64,000 bases of DNA from NCBI RefSeq assembly GCF_001423695.1, contig NZ_LMOZ01000002.1, positions 1,240,504 through 1,304,503 on the forward strand, written 5' to 3'. This document shows positions 26,738 through 35,198 of the stretch, piece by piece (positions within the stretch are counted from its first letter, which is position 1; the number at the start of each line of letters is the position of its first letter). The translations under genes were made by a program, and so were the position numbers. The notes beneath the pieces are model-generated. The model ran no database searches, was not told where the DNA came from, and saw nothing but the letters and a program-made list of their open reading frames with translations. Source of the DNA: Leifsonia sp. Leaf336. GTDB lineage: Bacteria; Actinomycetota; Actinomycetes; Actinomycetales; Microbacteriaceae.

Positions 26738-27408
26738 GGCGCGACCGTCCCTACGATCGTGAGCCCGCGGGCGCGGAGCAGGCGCGCGTCCGCGTCCAGA
26801 GCTCGTTGCAACCGCTCGTGCGTGCCGACGATGTGACGATGGATGCTGTCCGCCGCGGCGTCGGCGTCCCGCGCCGCGACCTGATCCAGGATCGTGCGGT
26901 GCTCCTCCCAGGCGGTTCGCCGGGCCTCGGGCGTGCGCACCTCGAGCCAGCGCGTGCGTGCGAGGCGCGTCATCGCCGACTCGACGGTGTCGGCGAAGAA
27001 GTGGTTGCCGCTGAGTTCGGCGAGTCGCACGTGGAAGTGCGCACCCGCGCCGACTGCGTCCCCGCTGGGGCGGTCCGGGTCGTAGGCGCCGAGAGCGTCG
27101 CGCAGTGCGCGGAGTGCGTCGTCGGAGGCGCGCGCGACGCTGAGGCGCACGCCCGCTGACTCCACCGCGTCCCGCAGCTCGCTGAGCCGGGCGATCTCAC
27201 CGAGGTCGATAGGGGAAATCTGCCACGCCCGGCCGTCCCGCTGCACCAGGCCCTCCGCCTCGAGCCGCATGAGCGCCGCACGCAACGGGGTGCGGGAGGC
27301 TCCGAGCTCGGCCTCCAGGCCGCGTTCGGTGATCCGCGAGCCGGGGACGCGCTCCAGATCGAGGATCCCGGAGCGGAGTCGCTCGTAGACGTGGGGCTGC
27401 TCTGCCAT
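26734..27408 (-). CDS. GntR-family transcriptional regulator, FCD subfamily
   Basis: 224 residues: N-terminal winged helix (about 5-70, with LEAELGASRTPLRAALMRLE) and a C-terminal all-helical FCD ligand domain. Likely metal-binding histidines are H126 (HFHVRL), H170 (WEEHRT) and H192 (SIHRHIVGTH). AGGAG lies 5 nt before the ATG at 27408. It diverges from an MFS transporter gene, with three GGTATACC sites in the 49-bp gap, so it probably represses the transporter and perhaps itself. The effector is presumably the transported compound. Confidence 0.88.
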   Translation of the reverse strand: MAEQPHVYERLRSGILDLERVPGSRITERGLEAELGASRTPLRAALMRLEAEGLVQRDGRAWQISPIDLGEIARLSELRDAVESAGVRLSVARASDDALRALRDALGAYDPDRPSGDAVGAGAHFHVRLAELSGNHFFADTVESAMTRLARTRWLEVRTPEARRTAWEEHRTILDQVAARDADAAADSIHRHIVGTHERLQRALDADARLLRARGLTIVGTVAP

Positions 27409-27421
27409 CGCACTCCTTGTT

Positions 27422-27455
27422 GGTATACCAAGTCGGTATACCGCTAGGGTATACC
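27422..27455. promoter_or_regulatory. Triple GGTATACC operator between gntR and MFS genes
   Basis: The octamer GGTATACC occurs at 27422-27429, 27435-27442 and 27448-27455, exactly 13 bp apart. The first is inside TTGGTATACCAA, and the third overlaps the MFS -10 box. Palindromes of this type are typical of FCD-GntR operators. Confidence 0.8.
27445..27450 (+). promoter_or_regulatory. -10 box TAGGGT for leaderless MFS gene
   Basis: TAGGGT ends 7 nt before the MFS ATG and overlaps the third GGTATACC, so a bound GntR dimer would block RNA polymerase. Confidence 0.6.
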
Positions 27456-27457
27456 GC

Positions 27458-28687
27458 ATGAACGATCCGACGCGAGCAGACACCCGGAATGTCCGAACCC
27501 CGCGACCCTGGTTGATGCTCGCCCTCGGCGTCGCCGGCCAGGCGAGCTCGACGGTCTTCGTGTCCACTCCGGCGTTCCTCATCCCGCTCCTCCACACGGA
27601 ACGAGGGCTCAGCCTCGCGCAGGCCGGCCTCCTGGCGTCGGCTCCCACGCTCGGGCTGGTGCTCTCGCTCATCGCCTGGGGTGCGCTGAGCGACCGGATC
27701 GGGGAGCGCTGGGTCATCGCCGCCGGCCTGGCGATCACCGCGGCAGCCGCGGTCGCCGCGATGTTCGTCTCGTCGTACGTGGCGCTGGGCGCGCTCTTCC
27801 TCGTGGGAGGCATGGCGGCGGCGAGCCCCAACGCCGCGAGCGGGCGGGTCGTCATCGGCTGGTTCCCCAAGGAGCGGCGCGGCCTGGCGATGGGCATCCG
27901 GCAGATGTGCCAGCCGCTGGGCGTCGCCATCGCGGCGATCAGCGTTCCGGTGCTGGCGGGGTCCGGCGGCATCCCGGCCGCCTTGGCCGTTCCCGCTGTG
28001 CTCTGCGGCGTCTCCGCCGTGCTGTGCGCGATCGGCATCGTCGACCCGCCGAGGCCGCCTCGCACGACCGCCGACGGCGAGGCTGTCCACCCGCACGCCG
28101 CGTGGCGCCCGTATCGCGAGACGTCGCTGCTGTGGCGTATCCACATCGTCTCGATGCTGCTGGTGGTGCCGCAGTTCACCGTGTCGACCTTCGGCCTGGT
28201 CTGGCTCGTGACCGAGCTGCATTTCACCTCCCTCGCCGCCGGCATCGTGATCGGCGTCAGCCAGTTCGTCGGCGCCGTCGGACGCATCGGGGTCGGCGTG
28301 CTCAGCGATCGGGTCGGCAGCCATCTGGTGCCGCTGCGCTGGGTGTCGGTCGCCGCGGTGGCCGTCATGCTGCTGATGGGAGTGGCCTCGGCCCTCGGCT
28401 CGGTCGCCGCGGCCGTGATCCTCATCGCGGCAGCCGTCGTGACCGTCGCCGACAACGGCCTCGCCTACACGTCGGTGGCGGAGATCGCCGGTCCGTTCTG
28501 GTCGGGGCGTGCGCTCGGGGCGCAGAACACGGGGCAGTTCCTCGCTGCATCGGTCGTCGGCCCTGCAGTCGGCGCGCTCATCGGCTGGGTCGGCTTCCCG
28601 CTGGCGTTCGCCGCCGTGGCCGTCTGCCCCGCGATCGCCGCTCCGCTGGTGCCGCGCGACCGGGAGCTCGCGGTCGTCCCCGAATAG
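27458..28687 (+). CDS. MFS transporter (nitrate/nitrite- or organic-acid-porter-like)
   Basis: A 409-residue MFS protein with about 12 membrane segments. The loop 2-3 motif is present as [13 protein letters not shown] and its second-half counterpart as [13 protein letters not shown]. The phrase [22 protein letters not shown] is common in organic-acid or anion:cation symporter-type MFS proteins, but the substrate cannot be named. It is driven from the operator region shared with the GntR regulator. The C-terminus is 10 bp before trmD, which nevertheless has its own -10 box. Confidence 0.85.
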   Translation: MNDPTRADTRNVRTPRPWLMLALGVAGQASSTVFVSTPAFLIPLLHTERGLSLAQAGLLASAPTLGLVLSLIAWGALSDRIGERWVIAAGLAITAAAAVAAMFVSSYVALGALFLVGGMAAASPNAASGRVVIGWFPKERRGLAMGIRQMCQPLGVAIAAISVPVLAGSGGIPAALAVPAVLCGVSAVLCAIGIVDPPRPPRTTADGEAVHPHAAWRPYRETSLLWRIHIVSMLLVVPQFTVSTFGLVWLVTELHFTSLAAGIVIGVSQFVGAVGRIGVGVLSDRVGSHLVPLRWVSVAAVAVMLLMGVASALGSVAAAVILIAAAVVTVADNGLAYTSVAEIAGPFWSGRALGAQNTGQFLAASVVGPAVGALIGWVGFPLAFAAVAVCPAIAAPLVPRDRELAVVPE

Positions 28688-28690
28688 ACT
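28685..28690 (+). promoter_or_regulatory. -10 box TAGACT for leaderless trmD
   Basis: TAGACT starts within the last codons of the MFS gene and ends 7 nt before the trmD ATG with no Shine-Dalgarno. It would uncouple trmD from the regulated transporter. Confidence 0.65.
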
Positions 28691-28697
28691 TCCCTGC

Positions 28698-29381
28698 ATG
28701 CGCATCGACATCGTCACGATCTTCCCGACCTTCTTCGATGTGCTGGACATCTCGCTTCTCGGCAAGGCGCGGCAGTCGGGGATCATCGAGCTCGGAGTCC
28801 ACGACCTCCGCGACCACACCCACGACCGGCACCGCACCGTCGACGACACACCGTATGGCGGCGGCGCCGGAATGGTCATGAAGCCGGAGCCGTGGGGCGA
28901 GGCGCTCGACGGGATCCTCGACGGTTCCGACGACCCGCTGCTGATCTTCCCGTCGCCCGCCGGCGATGTCTTCACGCAGGCGATGGCGCGCGAGCTGTCC
29001 TCCGAGTCGCACCTGGTCTTCGGCTGCGGGCGCTACGAGGGCATCGACCAGCGGGTCTTCGACGAGTACGCGGGGCGGGCGCGCGTGCGGCTGGTCAGCG
29101 TCGGCGACTACGTGCTCAACGGCGGGGAGGTCGCCACCATGGCGATGATCGAGGCGATCGGCCGGCTCATCCCCGGGGTCGTCGGCAACCCCGAGAGCCT
29201 GGTGCAGGAGTCGCACGAGGACGGCCTCCTCGAATACCCCTCGTACACGAAGCCCGCCGAGTGGCGCGGGCACGACGTCCCCGCGGTGCTGCTCTCCGGA
29301 AACCACGGGGCGATCGAGTCCTGGCGCCGCGAGCAGTCGCTGGAGCGCACCGCGCGCGTGCGCCCCGATCTCCTGCCGTAG
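28698..29381 (+). CDS. trmD: tRNA (guanine-37-N1)-methyltransferase
   Basis: A 227-residue SPOUT methyltransferase that makes m1G37 in tRNA, preventing +1 frameshifts. The start [14 protein letters not shown], the [10 protein letters not shown] stretch and the knot loop [11 protein letters not shown] are diagnostic. The frame is open upstream inside the MFS gene, but the ATG at 28698 gives the family N-terminus. Converges with map (26-bp gap). Confidence 0.96.
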   Translation: MRIDIVTIFPTFFDVLDISLLGKARQSGIIELGVHDLRDHTHDRHRTVDDTPYGGGAGMVMKPEPWGEALDGILDGSDDPLLIFPSPAGDVFTQAMARELSSESHLVFGCGRYEGIDQRVFDEYAGRARVRLVSVGDYVLNGGEVATMAMIEAIGRLIPGVVGNPESLVQESHEDGLLEYPSYTKPAEWRGHDVPAVLLSGNHGAIESWRREQSLERTARVRPDLLP

Positions 29382-29407
29382 CGCCCGCGGCGCTCGTGCG
29401 CCGTTCG

Positions 29408-30172
29408 CTAGGGGGCGCTGAGGACGAGCGGCCCGTCATCGGTGATGGCGACGGTGTGCTCCGAGTGGGCCCCGCGGGAGCCGTCGGCGGAACGCAGGGT
29501 CCAGCCGTCGGGGTCGGTGAAGATCTCGTCCGTGGTCTCCAGGAACCACGGCTCGATCGCGATGACCAGCCCGGGGCGGAGCGGGAAGCCGCGACCGGGA
29601 CGGCCGTCGTTCGGGATGTGCGGGTCGCCGTGCATCGTGCGCCCCACGCCGTGACCTCCGAACTGCGTGTTGATCGAGTAGCCCTCGGAGTGCGCCACGG
29701 CCGCGATCGCCGCCGAGATGTCGCCGACCCGGCCACCCGGCTGCGCAGCCGCGATGCCGGCGGTCAGCGCGCGCCGGGTCGTCTCGATGAGCCGCAGGTC
29801 TTCGTCGCGCGGGGAGCTCACCACCAGGCTCACGGCGGAGTCGGCCACCCAGCCGTCGACGCTCGCCGCGAAGTCGAGGCTCAGGAGGTCGCCGTCGCGC
29901 AGCCGGTAGTCGTGGGGGAGCCCGTGCAGGACGGCGTCGTTGACGGAGGTGCAGATCACCTTGCCGAACGGGCTGGCACCGAACGACGGGTGGTAGTCGA
30001 TGTAGCAGGACTCGGCGCCGCGCGAGCGGATCATCTCATGGGCGAGGGCGTCGAGCTCCAGGAGGTTGACTCCGACACGTGCCGCCGCAGCGGTCTCGGC
30101 CAGCACCTCGGCGACGAATCGTCCCGCCGGCCGCATCTGCTCGATCTCGGCAGGGGTCCTCAACTCGATCAC
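29408..30172 (-). CDS. map: Methionine aminopeptidase, type I
   Basis: A 254-residue metallopeptidase that removes the initiator Met. Metal ligands are visible in order: Asp in LLSLDFAASVDGW, Asp in VADSAVS, His in TMHGDPHIPN, Glu in IAIEPWF and Glu in SEHTVAI. The GTG at 30172 (start VIELRTPAEIEQM) is preferred because AGAGAGGAAAC precedes it; an upstream start would add 26 Arg-rich residues. It diverges from a small membrane-protein gene. Confidence 0.93.
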   Translation of the reverse strand: MIELRTPAEIEQMRPAGRFVAEVLAETAAAARVGVNLLELDALAHEMIRSRGAESCYIDYHPSFGASPFGKVICTSVNDAVLHGLPHDYRLRDGDLLSLDFAASVDGWVADSAVSLVVSSPRDEDLRLIETTRRALTAGIAAAQPGGRVGDISAAIAAVAHSEGYSINTQFGGHGVGRTMHGDPHIPNDGRPGRGFPLRPGLVIAIEPWFLETTDEIFTDPDGWTLRSADGSRGAHSEHTVAITDDGPLVLSAP

Positions 30173-30257
30173 GTGTTTCCTCTCTCGCGCGTACCGTTCC
30201 CAGTCTTCCATGGTCCGCCTGCGGCGAACCCGCAGCCGCCGCCCAGCCACACGCGGC

Positions 30258-30263
30258 TACGCT
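30258..30263 (+). promoter_or_regulatory. -10 box TACGCT for leaderless membrane-protein gene
   Basis: TACGCT ends 6 nt before the GTG at 30270, with no Shine-Dalgarno in the gap. Confidence 0.5.
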
Positions 30264-30269
30264 GAAGGC

Positions 30270-30779
30270 GTGATCATCCGCAAGGCGTTCTACTGGTGGC
30301 TGTTCCCGTCCGCCGTCGTGCTGCCGGTATGGCTCCTGATCGGCTGGGCGGCATTCCACGAGGGCAGCGGCTGGACGTTCCTCGGCCTCCTCGTGCTGTG
30401 CCCGATCCTCTTCGTGGCGCTGATCGCCGTCGGCGGCATCCTGATGGCCCGCAAGAGCGTCCGGGATGCGCGTGCCGTGTCGTGGTACGACACCGGCCTC
30501 CTCGCCGGCTGGAGCGCCTCCATCATCGCGTTCGGATTCTTCCCGCCCGGCGCGAGCGGGTGGCTCGCGGTCCTCGGGGTCCTGTTCTTCCTCGGCCTCT
30601 TCTGGGTAGGACTGTGGGAGCTGGTGACCGAGACGCGCTCACGCGTCCAGGTCTCGTACGCCGCCTACCAGCGCGTCGCGAACCCCCAGCAGGTGAACGA
30701 CTCCGCGAGCGAACCGGTCGTCGACGACGCCGACGTCATCATCATCGAGGAGCGGCGCGAGGACCGGCCCTCGACCTGA
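30270..30779 (+). CDS. Small integral membrane protein of unknown function
   Basis: 169 residues with four hydrophobic segments (about 8-28, 35-60, 75-93 and 98-118) and a charged cytosolic tail ending in a Glu/Arg-rich stretch. No enzyme motif is visible and I do not recognise the family. The GTG start is supported by a -10 box 6 nt upstream; the frame extends upstream only as antisense of map. It is followed by the rplS promoter region and is not clearly part of an operon. Confidence 0.7.
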   Translation: MIIRKAFYWWLFPSAVVLPVWLLIGWAAFHEGSGWTFLGLLVLCPILFVALIAVGGILMARKSVRDARAVSWYDTGLLAGWSASIIAFGFFPPGASGWLAVLGVLFFLGLFWVGLWELVTETRSRVQVSYAAYQRVANPQQVNDSASEPVVDDADVIIIEERREDRPST

Positions 30780-30800
30780 GCGCCCGTGCCGCGGCGCGCT

Positions 30801-30830
30801 TTGGCAATAGGGCCGCGCGCATGGCAGAAT
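30801..30830 (+). promoter_or_regulatory. rplS promoter
   Basis: TTGGCA (-35, 30801-30806) and CAGAAT (-10, 30825-30830) are 18 bp apart. Transcription would start near 30837 and leave a leader of about 144 nt before rplS. Confidence 0.55.
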
Positions 30831-30836
30831 AGATCT

Positions 30837-30980
30837 TCGTGCCGCCGCCAGGCTCTGCCGCAGGGGAGCCAGCATCTCGAGCGCGCACACCCAATCGAAT
30901 CCCGGCCGCTCCGCCTGCCACGCAGCGTGCGGCCCCGAGTCCGTCCCCGACCTGCCGGCGGGTACAGAGAGCGAACAGCA
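30837..30980 (+). other. Long leader of rplS mRNA
   Basis: About 144 nt of non-coding sequence between the rplS promoter and ATG. It can form a local hairpin with GGCTC (30851-30855) and GAGCC (30866-30870), and further GC-rich pairings nearer the start. Its length fits an autoregulatory r-protein leader, but I recognise no named motif. Confidence 0.35.
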
Positions 30981-31328
30981 ATGCACATCCTCGATCAGGT
31001 GGACGCCGCGTCCCTCAAGCAGGACATCCCCGCGTTCCGCGCCGGCGACACCGTCAAGGTGCACGTCAACATCATCGAGGGCAGCCGCTCTCGTATCCAG
31101 GTCTTCCAGGGCGTCGTGATCGGCCGCTCGGGCGAAGGCGTCCGCGAGACCTTCACGGTCCGCAAGGTCAGCTTCCAGGTCGGCGTCGAGCGTACCTTCC
31201 CGGTCCACTCCCCGGTCATCGACCACATCGAGGTCGTCACCCGTGGTGACGTCCGTCGCGCCAAGCTGTACTACCTCCGCGAGCTGCGCGGCAAGAAGGC
31301 GAAGATCAAGGAGAAGCGCGACAACTGA
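30981..31328 (+). CDS. rplS: 50S ribosomal protein L19
   Basis: 115 residues with the bL19 phrases [30 protein letters not shown] and [20 protein letters not shown]. Length is normal. A strong hairpin follows 22 bp after the stop, so lepB is probably separately or only partly cotranscribed. Confidence 0.97.
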   Translation: MHILDQVDAASLKQDIPAFRAGDTVKVHVNIIEGSRSRIQVFQGVVIGRSGEGVRETFTVRKVSFQVGVERTFPVHSPVIDHIEVVTRGDVRRAKLYYLRELRGKKAKIKEKRDN

Positions 31329-31350
31329 GCGTTTCGCGCGCATCCTCCGC

Positions 31351-31391
31351 TGAGCTCCCGGTCCTACACTGGACCGGGAGCTCAGTGCTTT
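31351..31391 (+). terminator. Terminator hairpin between rplS and lepB
   Basis: A perfect 14-bp stem: TGAGCTCCCGGTCC (31351-31364) and its complement (31371-31384) around loop TACACT, followed by GTGCTTT. The T-tract is short, so termination may be partial. Confidence 0.7.
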
Positions 31392-31423
31392 GAGCGGCCG
31401 GGAAAGAGACGTAAGGCGAGCGA

Positions 31424-32158
31424 ATGACGGATGAGACGCTGCCGACCCGCTCGGCCGGGCGGGCACGCAGCCGCCGTGGAGTCCTGCTCTTCCTCCGCGA
31501 CGTGCTCGTCGTCGTCGTGATCGCCCTGTTGGTCGCCTTCCTGATCAAGACCTTCGTGGTCCGCTCGTTCTACATCCCGTCCGGGTCGATGGAGAACACC
31601 CTCCAGATCAACGACAAGATCCTCGTCAACGAGCTCCAGCCGTCGGTCTTCGGCCTCAGCCGTGGCGACGTTGTGGTCTTCCGCGACCCGGGAGGGTGGC
31701 TCCCGTCGTCGCCGCCGGTGGTCCGCAACCCGCTGGCCCAGGCGGCGGACACCGCACTCACGTTCGTCGGCCTGTCCGCCTCGGACAGCGACGACCACCT
31801 GGTCAAACGGATCATCGGACTCCCGGGGGACCACGTCGTCTGCTGCGACACGGCGGGACGCATCACGGTCAACGGCACGGCGATCGTGGAGTCGTACGCC
31901 CAGATCCCTCCCGGGCAGACGAACGCGGCGACCCTCGCCTTCAATGTCACGGTACCGAAGGGGCATCTCTGGGTGATGGGAGACAACAGGTACGACTCGC
32001 AGGACTCCTCCCGCAACCAGGCGCTGCCCGGGCACGGCTTCGTGCCGCTCGACCATGTCGTCGGGCGGGCGGTGGTGATCAGCTGGCCGATGAACAGATG
32101 GACCTGGCTGGACGACTATCCTGAAGCCTTCCGCGGAGTGAAGGAGAACCAGCGATGA
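31424..32158 (+). CDS. lepB: Signal peptidase I
   Basis: A 244-residue type I signal peptidase that cleaves exported proteins. Cytosolic N-terminus, one membrane anchor (about 24-42), then IPSGSMENTL with catalytic Ser55 and VKRIIGLPGDHV with catalytic Lys128; the late box GDNRYDSQDSS is present. A Pro/Ser loop lies between Ser and Lys. Its stop overlaps the rnhB start by 4 bp. Confidence 0.95.
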   Translation: MTDETLPTRSAGRARSRRGVLLFLRDVLVVVVIALLVAFLIKTFVVRSFYIPSGSMENTLQINDKILVNELQPSVFGLSRGDVVVFRDPGGWLPSSPPVVRNPLAQAADTALTFVGLSASDSDDHLVKRIIGLPGDHVVCCDTAGRITVNGTAIVESYAQIPPGQTNAATLAFNVTVPKGHLWVMGDNRYDSQDSSRNQALPGHGFVPLDHVVGRAVVISWPMNRWTWLDDYPEAFRGVKENQR

Positions 32159-32856
32159 TGGCCCCGATCGCACCCACGCTGCGCTTCGAGAAGGCGCTCT
32201 ACCGCGACGGCGTCACGTCGATCGTCGCGGTCGACGAGGTCGGTCGCGGCGCCCTCGCCGGTCCGGTGGCGGTCGGAATGGTCGTCATCGACACAGCCGT
32301 CAAGCGCATCCCGCCCGGGTTGCGCGACTCCAAGCTGCTCCCGGAACCCGTGCGCGAGGCACTGGAACCAGCGTGCCGGCGCTGGTCGCTCTTCCACGCC
32401 GTGGGTCTGGCATCCGCCGAGGAGGTGGACTCGCTTGGCATCATGCGCTGCCTCGGACTCGCCGGCGCCCGCGCGCTGGCGAGCCTCGAGGAGCAGGGCG
32501 CCCAGGTGCGGGAGAGCACCCTCATCCTGGACGGCAACTACGACTACCTGAACCCGGCGCTGATGCGCCCCGCGCGCGTGGTGACCCGCATCAAGGCCGA
32601 CCGCGACTGCGCGTCCGTCGCCGCCGCCTCCGTGATCGCGAAAGTGCATCGCGATCGGCTGATGATCCAGCACGACGTGCAGTACCCCGGTTACGGCTGG
32701 GTGAGCAACAAAGGCTATTCGACTCCCGAGCACTTCGCGGCGATCGCCTCCCTCGGACCGAGCGCGCTGCACCGGCTGACCTGGTTGAAGGACCTCCAGA
32801 CCCTCGACATGCCGACAGAGCCCGTGTCGCAGTTAGACTTGACGAACAATGGATGA
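32155..32856 (+). CDS. rnhB: Ribonuclease HII
   Basis: A 233-residue RNase HII that removes RNA from RNA/DNA hybrids and misincorporated ribonucleotides. Catalytic acidic residues: D27 and E28 in VAVDEVGRGALAG, then Asp in TLILDGNYD and KADRDCASVAAASVIAKVHRD. ATG at 32155, coupled to lepB. The last codons contain a -10 box for the next gene, which overlaps by 8 bp. Confidence 0.95.
   Translation: MMAPIAPTLRFEKALYRDGVTSIVAVDEVGRGALAGPVAVGMVVIDTAVKRIPPGLRDSKLLPEPVREALEPACRRWSLFHAVGLASAEEVDSLGIMRCLGLAGARALASLEEQGAQVRESTLILDGNYDYLNPALMRPARVVTRIKADRDCASVAAASVIAKVHRDRLMIQHDVQYPGYGWVSNKGYSTPEHFAAIASLGPSALHRLTWLKDLQTLDMPTEPVSQLDLTNNG
32834..32839 (+). promoter_or_regulatory. -10 box TAGACT inside rnhB for the DUF2469 gene
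   Basis: TAGACT within the final rnhB codons ends 9 nt before the DUF2469 ATG, giving that gene a possible leaderless transcript of its own. Confidence 0.5.
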
Positions 32857-33172
32857 AGACGAGTTCGACGACTACGACCGCGAGGTCGAGCTGGCTTTGT
32901 ATCGCGAATACCGGGACGTCGTCTCGCAGTTCAAGTACGTGATCGAGACCGAGCGCCGCTTCTACCTCGCGAACGAGGTGGAGTTCGTTCGCCGCGACAC
33001 GGAGCACGACTTCTATTTCGAGCTCACGATGAACGATGTCTGGGTCTGGGACGTCTACCGTGCCGACCGCTTCGTCAAATCGGTCCGCGTGCTGACGTTC
33101 AAAGACGTCAACATCGAGGAGCTCTCGAGCAAGGAGTTCGAGCTCCCGAAGGAACTCGCGCTCGACGAGTGA
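32849..33172 (+). CDS. DUF2469 family protein
   Basis: A 107-residue, highly acidic, aromatic-rich protein (MDEDEFDDYDREVELALYRE at the start; FYFELTMNDVWVWDVYR in the middle) of the actinobacterial DUF2469 family, which is regularly found right after rnhB. No catalytic motif and no membrane segment. Function unknown; an RNA- or replication-linked role is only suggested by the neighbour. Confidence 0.88.
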   Translation: MDEDEFDDYDREVELALYREYRDVVSQFKYVIETERRFYLANEVEFVRRDTEHDFYFELTMNDVWVWDVYRADRFVKSVRVLTFKDVNIEELSSKEFELPKELALDE

Positions 33173-33300
33173 CGCGGTGCGGCGACGCGACCCCTGCACC
33201 CGACTCCTCCACAGCCCTCTGAATCGCCGACTTCTCCACTGATTCCCGCTCGACACGTCTCGCGCGATCCTCCCCGGCCAGTCTGGTCATGGGAGGACAC

Positions 33301-33657
33301 ATGGCAGAGAAAGACCGATTGGGTCGTGACGGGGAGGCCCTGGCGGCGCGCTGGCTGCAGGAGCGTGGATACACGGTGCTGCATCGCAATTGGCGGTGCG
33401 CGGCCGGAGAGCTCGACCTGATCGTACGGCGCGGCGTGACGACGGTGTTCGTCGAGGTGAAGACGCGCAGCTCGGTCGCCTACGGGCATCCGTTCGAGGC
33501 GATCACGGCTGACAAGGCGGCGCGGCTGAGGCGGCTCGCCGCGGAATGGTGCCGCGTGCACGGGCCGGTCCCGGGCGGGATGCGCATCGACGCGATCGCG
33601 GTTCTCGCCGCACGGGCCGCGGAACCGTCGATCGAGCACCTCGAGGGGGTGGCCTGA
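33301..33657 (+). CDS. YraN / UPF0102 nuclease-fold protein
   Basis: 118 residues with a restriction-endonuclease-like core: GELDLIVRRGVTTVFVEVKTR carries the Asp and Glu-X-Lys pattern. UPF0102 proteins commonly lie before yifB and dprA, as here. I prefer the ATG at 33301 because GGGAGG lies just upstream; the ATG at 33289 would add four residues. The TGA stop overlaps the yifB ATG by one base. Confidence 0.88.
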   Translation: MAEKDRLGRDGEALAARWLQERGYTVLHRNWRCAAGELDLIVRRGVTTVFVEVKTRSSVAYGHPFEAITADKAARLRRLAAEWCRVHGPVPGGMRIDAIAVLAARAAEPSIEHLEGVA

Positions 33658-35198
33658 TGGCGGTCGCCCGCACTTTCGCCGTCGCGCTGACCGGCGTGCG
33701 TGGCGACATCGTCGAGGTGGAGGCCGACATCTCGGCCGGTCTCCCGGCATTCGTACTGATCGGGCTGCCGGACGCGGCTCTCGGGGAGTCGCGCAAGCGC
33801 GTCTCCGCGGCGGCGACGAACGCCGGCTGCTCCCTGACGCAGCGCAAGCTCACCGTGAACCTGTCGCCCGCCGCCCTGCGCAAGCAGGGTTCGGGGTTCG
33901 ACCTGGCGATCGCCGTCGCCGCGTTGGCGGCGTCGGGGGAGATCCCGGTGGAGGCCGCCGCGTCGGCCGTGCACCTCGGGGAGCTCGGACTCGACGGCCG
34001 ATTGCGTCCGGTGCCCGGCATCCTGCCGTCCGTCCTCGCTGCGCGCGACGCCGGTTTCCGGCGTGTGCTGGTCCCGGCCGCAAACACCGACGAGGCGGCG
34101 CTCGTGGCCGGCATCGAGGTGGTTCCCGTCGTGGGGTTGCGCGCCGCCGCGATCCTCCACGGCGCGGAGCTCGAGCCGATGGACGAGGAGCCGGTCCCGC
34201 TGACAGACGACGTCCCGGTCGCCGCCTCCGAGCCCGACATGGCCGACGTGTCCGGCAACGACGAGGCGGTCGACGCGTTCGTCGTGGCGGCTGCCGGAGG
34301 CCACAACGTGTCGATGGTGGGGCCGCCCGGCGCGGGAAAGACGATGCTCGCGCGCCGGCTGCCCTCGCTGCTGCCCGATCTGACGGCGGAGCAGGCGTTG
34401 GAGTCGACGTCGATCCGTTCGCTCACAGGCAGGGGAGTAGGCGGTGCTCTGGTGCACCGGCCTCCTTTCGAGGCGCCGCACCACACGGCGTCGGCCGTGG
34501 CCCTGGTCGGCGGCGGAAGCACGCGGATCGTACCGGGTGCGATCGTACGCGCCACCAACGGGGTCCTGTTCCTCGACGAGGCCGCCGAGTTCCCGCCAAG
34601 CGTGCTCGATGCGTTGCGGCAGCCGCTGGAGTCCGGTGGAATCACGATCCATCGGGCCAACGGCACGGCGGCCTTCCCCGCGCGCTTCCAACTCGTGCTG
34701 GCGTCGAACCCGTGCCCGTGCGGCCGCTACGGCTCCGCCGACGAGGAGTGCAGCTGCACGCCGATCGCACGCCGCCGCTACTTCACGCGGCTGTCCGGCC
34801 CGCTGCTCGACCGCATCGACCTCCGGCTCACCGTGCGTCGCCTCGGCCTCGGTGCGCTGCGCACGGCGACGGACGAGGGACCGCCGTCCCGTACGAGCGC
34901 GGACCTCCGGGCGCGCGTCGAGCAGGCGCGGGCGAGCGCCAACGAACGGCTCGCCGGCACCGGCTGGACCACGAACGCGCAAGCGGCGGGCCCGTGGCTG
35001 CGGTCCGCGCAGCGGCGCGTGCCGGCCGCCGTGCGCGCAGCTCTCGACAGAGCACTGGAGCGCGGAGGCATCACCATGCGGGGTTACGATCGCGCGCTCC
35101 GCGTCGCCTGGACTCTCGCCGACCTGGACGGCGCGGTCAGCCCGACCTCCGACCACATCGGGCATGCGCTGTATCTGCGTCGAGGGGTCGGCGCATGA
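33657..35198 (+). CDS. YifB/ComM family Mg-chelatase-like AAA ATPase
   Basis: 513 residues: N-terminal Lon-protease-like fold (GLPAFVLIGLPDAALGESRK), then a Mg-chelatase AAA+ domain with Walker A GPPGAGKT, Walker B VLFLDEAAEF and a zinc-like Cys cluster NPCPCGRYG...CSCTP, and a C-terminal helical domain. The related ComM is a branch-migration helicase used in natural transformation. Placement between yraN and dprA fits a DNA uptake or recombination group. Overlaps dprA by 4 bp. Confidence 0.93.
   Translation: MAVARTFAVALTGVRGDIVEVEADISAGLPAFVLIGLPDAALGESRKRVSAAATNAGCSLTQRKLTVNLSPAALRKQGSGFDLAIAVAALAASGEIPVEAAASAVHLGELGLDGRLRPVPGILPSVLAARDAGFRRVLVPAANTDEAALVAGIEVVPVVGLRAAAILHGAELEPMDEEPVPLTDDVPVAASEPDMADVSGNDEAVDAFVVAAAGGHNVSMVGPPGAGKTMLARRLPSLLPDLTAEQALESTSIRSLTGRGVGGALVHRPPFEAPHHTASAVALVGGGSTRIVPGAIVRATNGVLFLDEAAEFPPSVLDALRQPLESGGITIHRANGTAAFPARFQLVLASNPCPCGRYGSADEECSCTPIARRRYFTRLSGPLLDRIDLRLTVRRLGLGALRTATDEGPPSRTSADLRARVEQARASANERLAGTGWTTNAQAAGPWLRSAQRRVPAAVRAALDRALERGGITMRGYDRALRVAWTLADLDGAVSPTSDHIGHALYLRRGVGA

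Noticed and set aside
29382-29407. GC-rich pairing between convergent trmD and map as a terminator
   Set aside because: Only short, imperfect arms in 26 bp and no T-tract on either strand.
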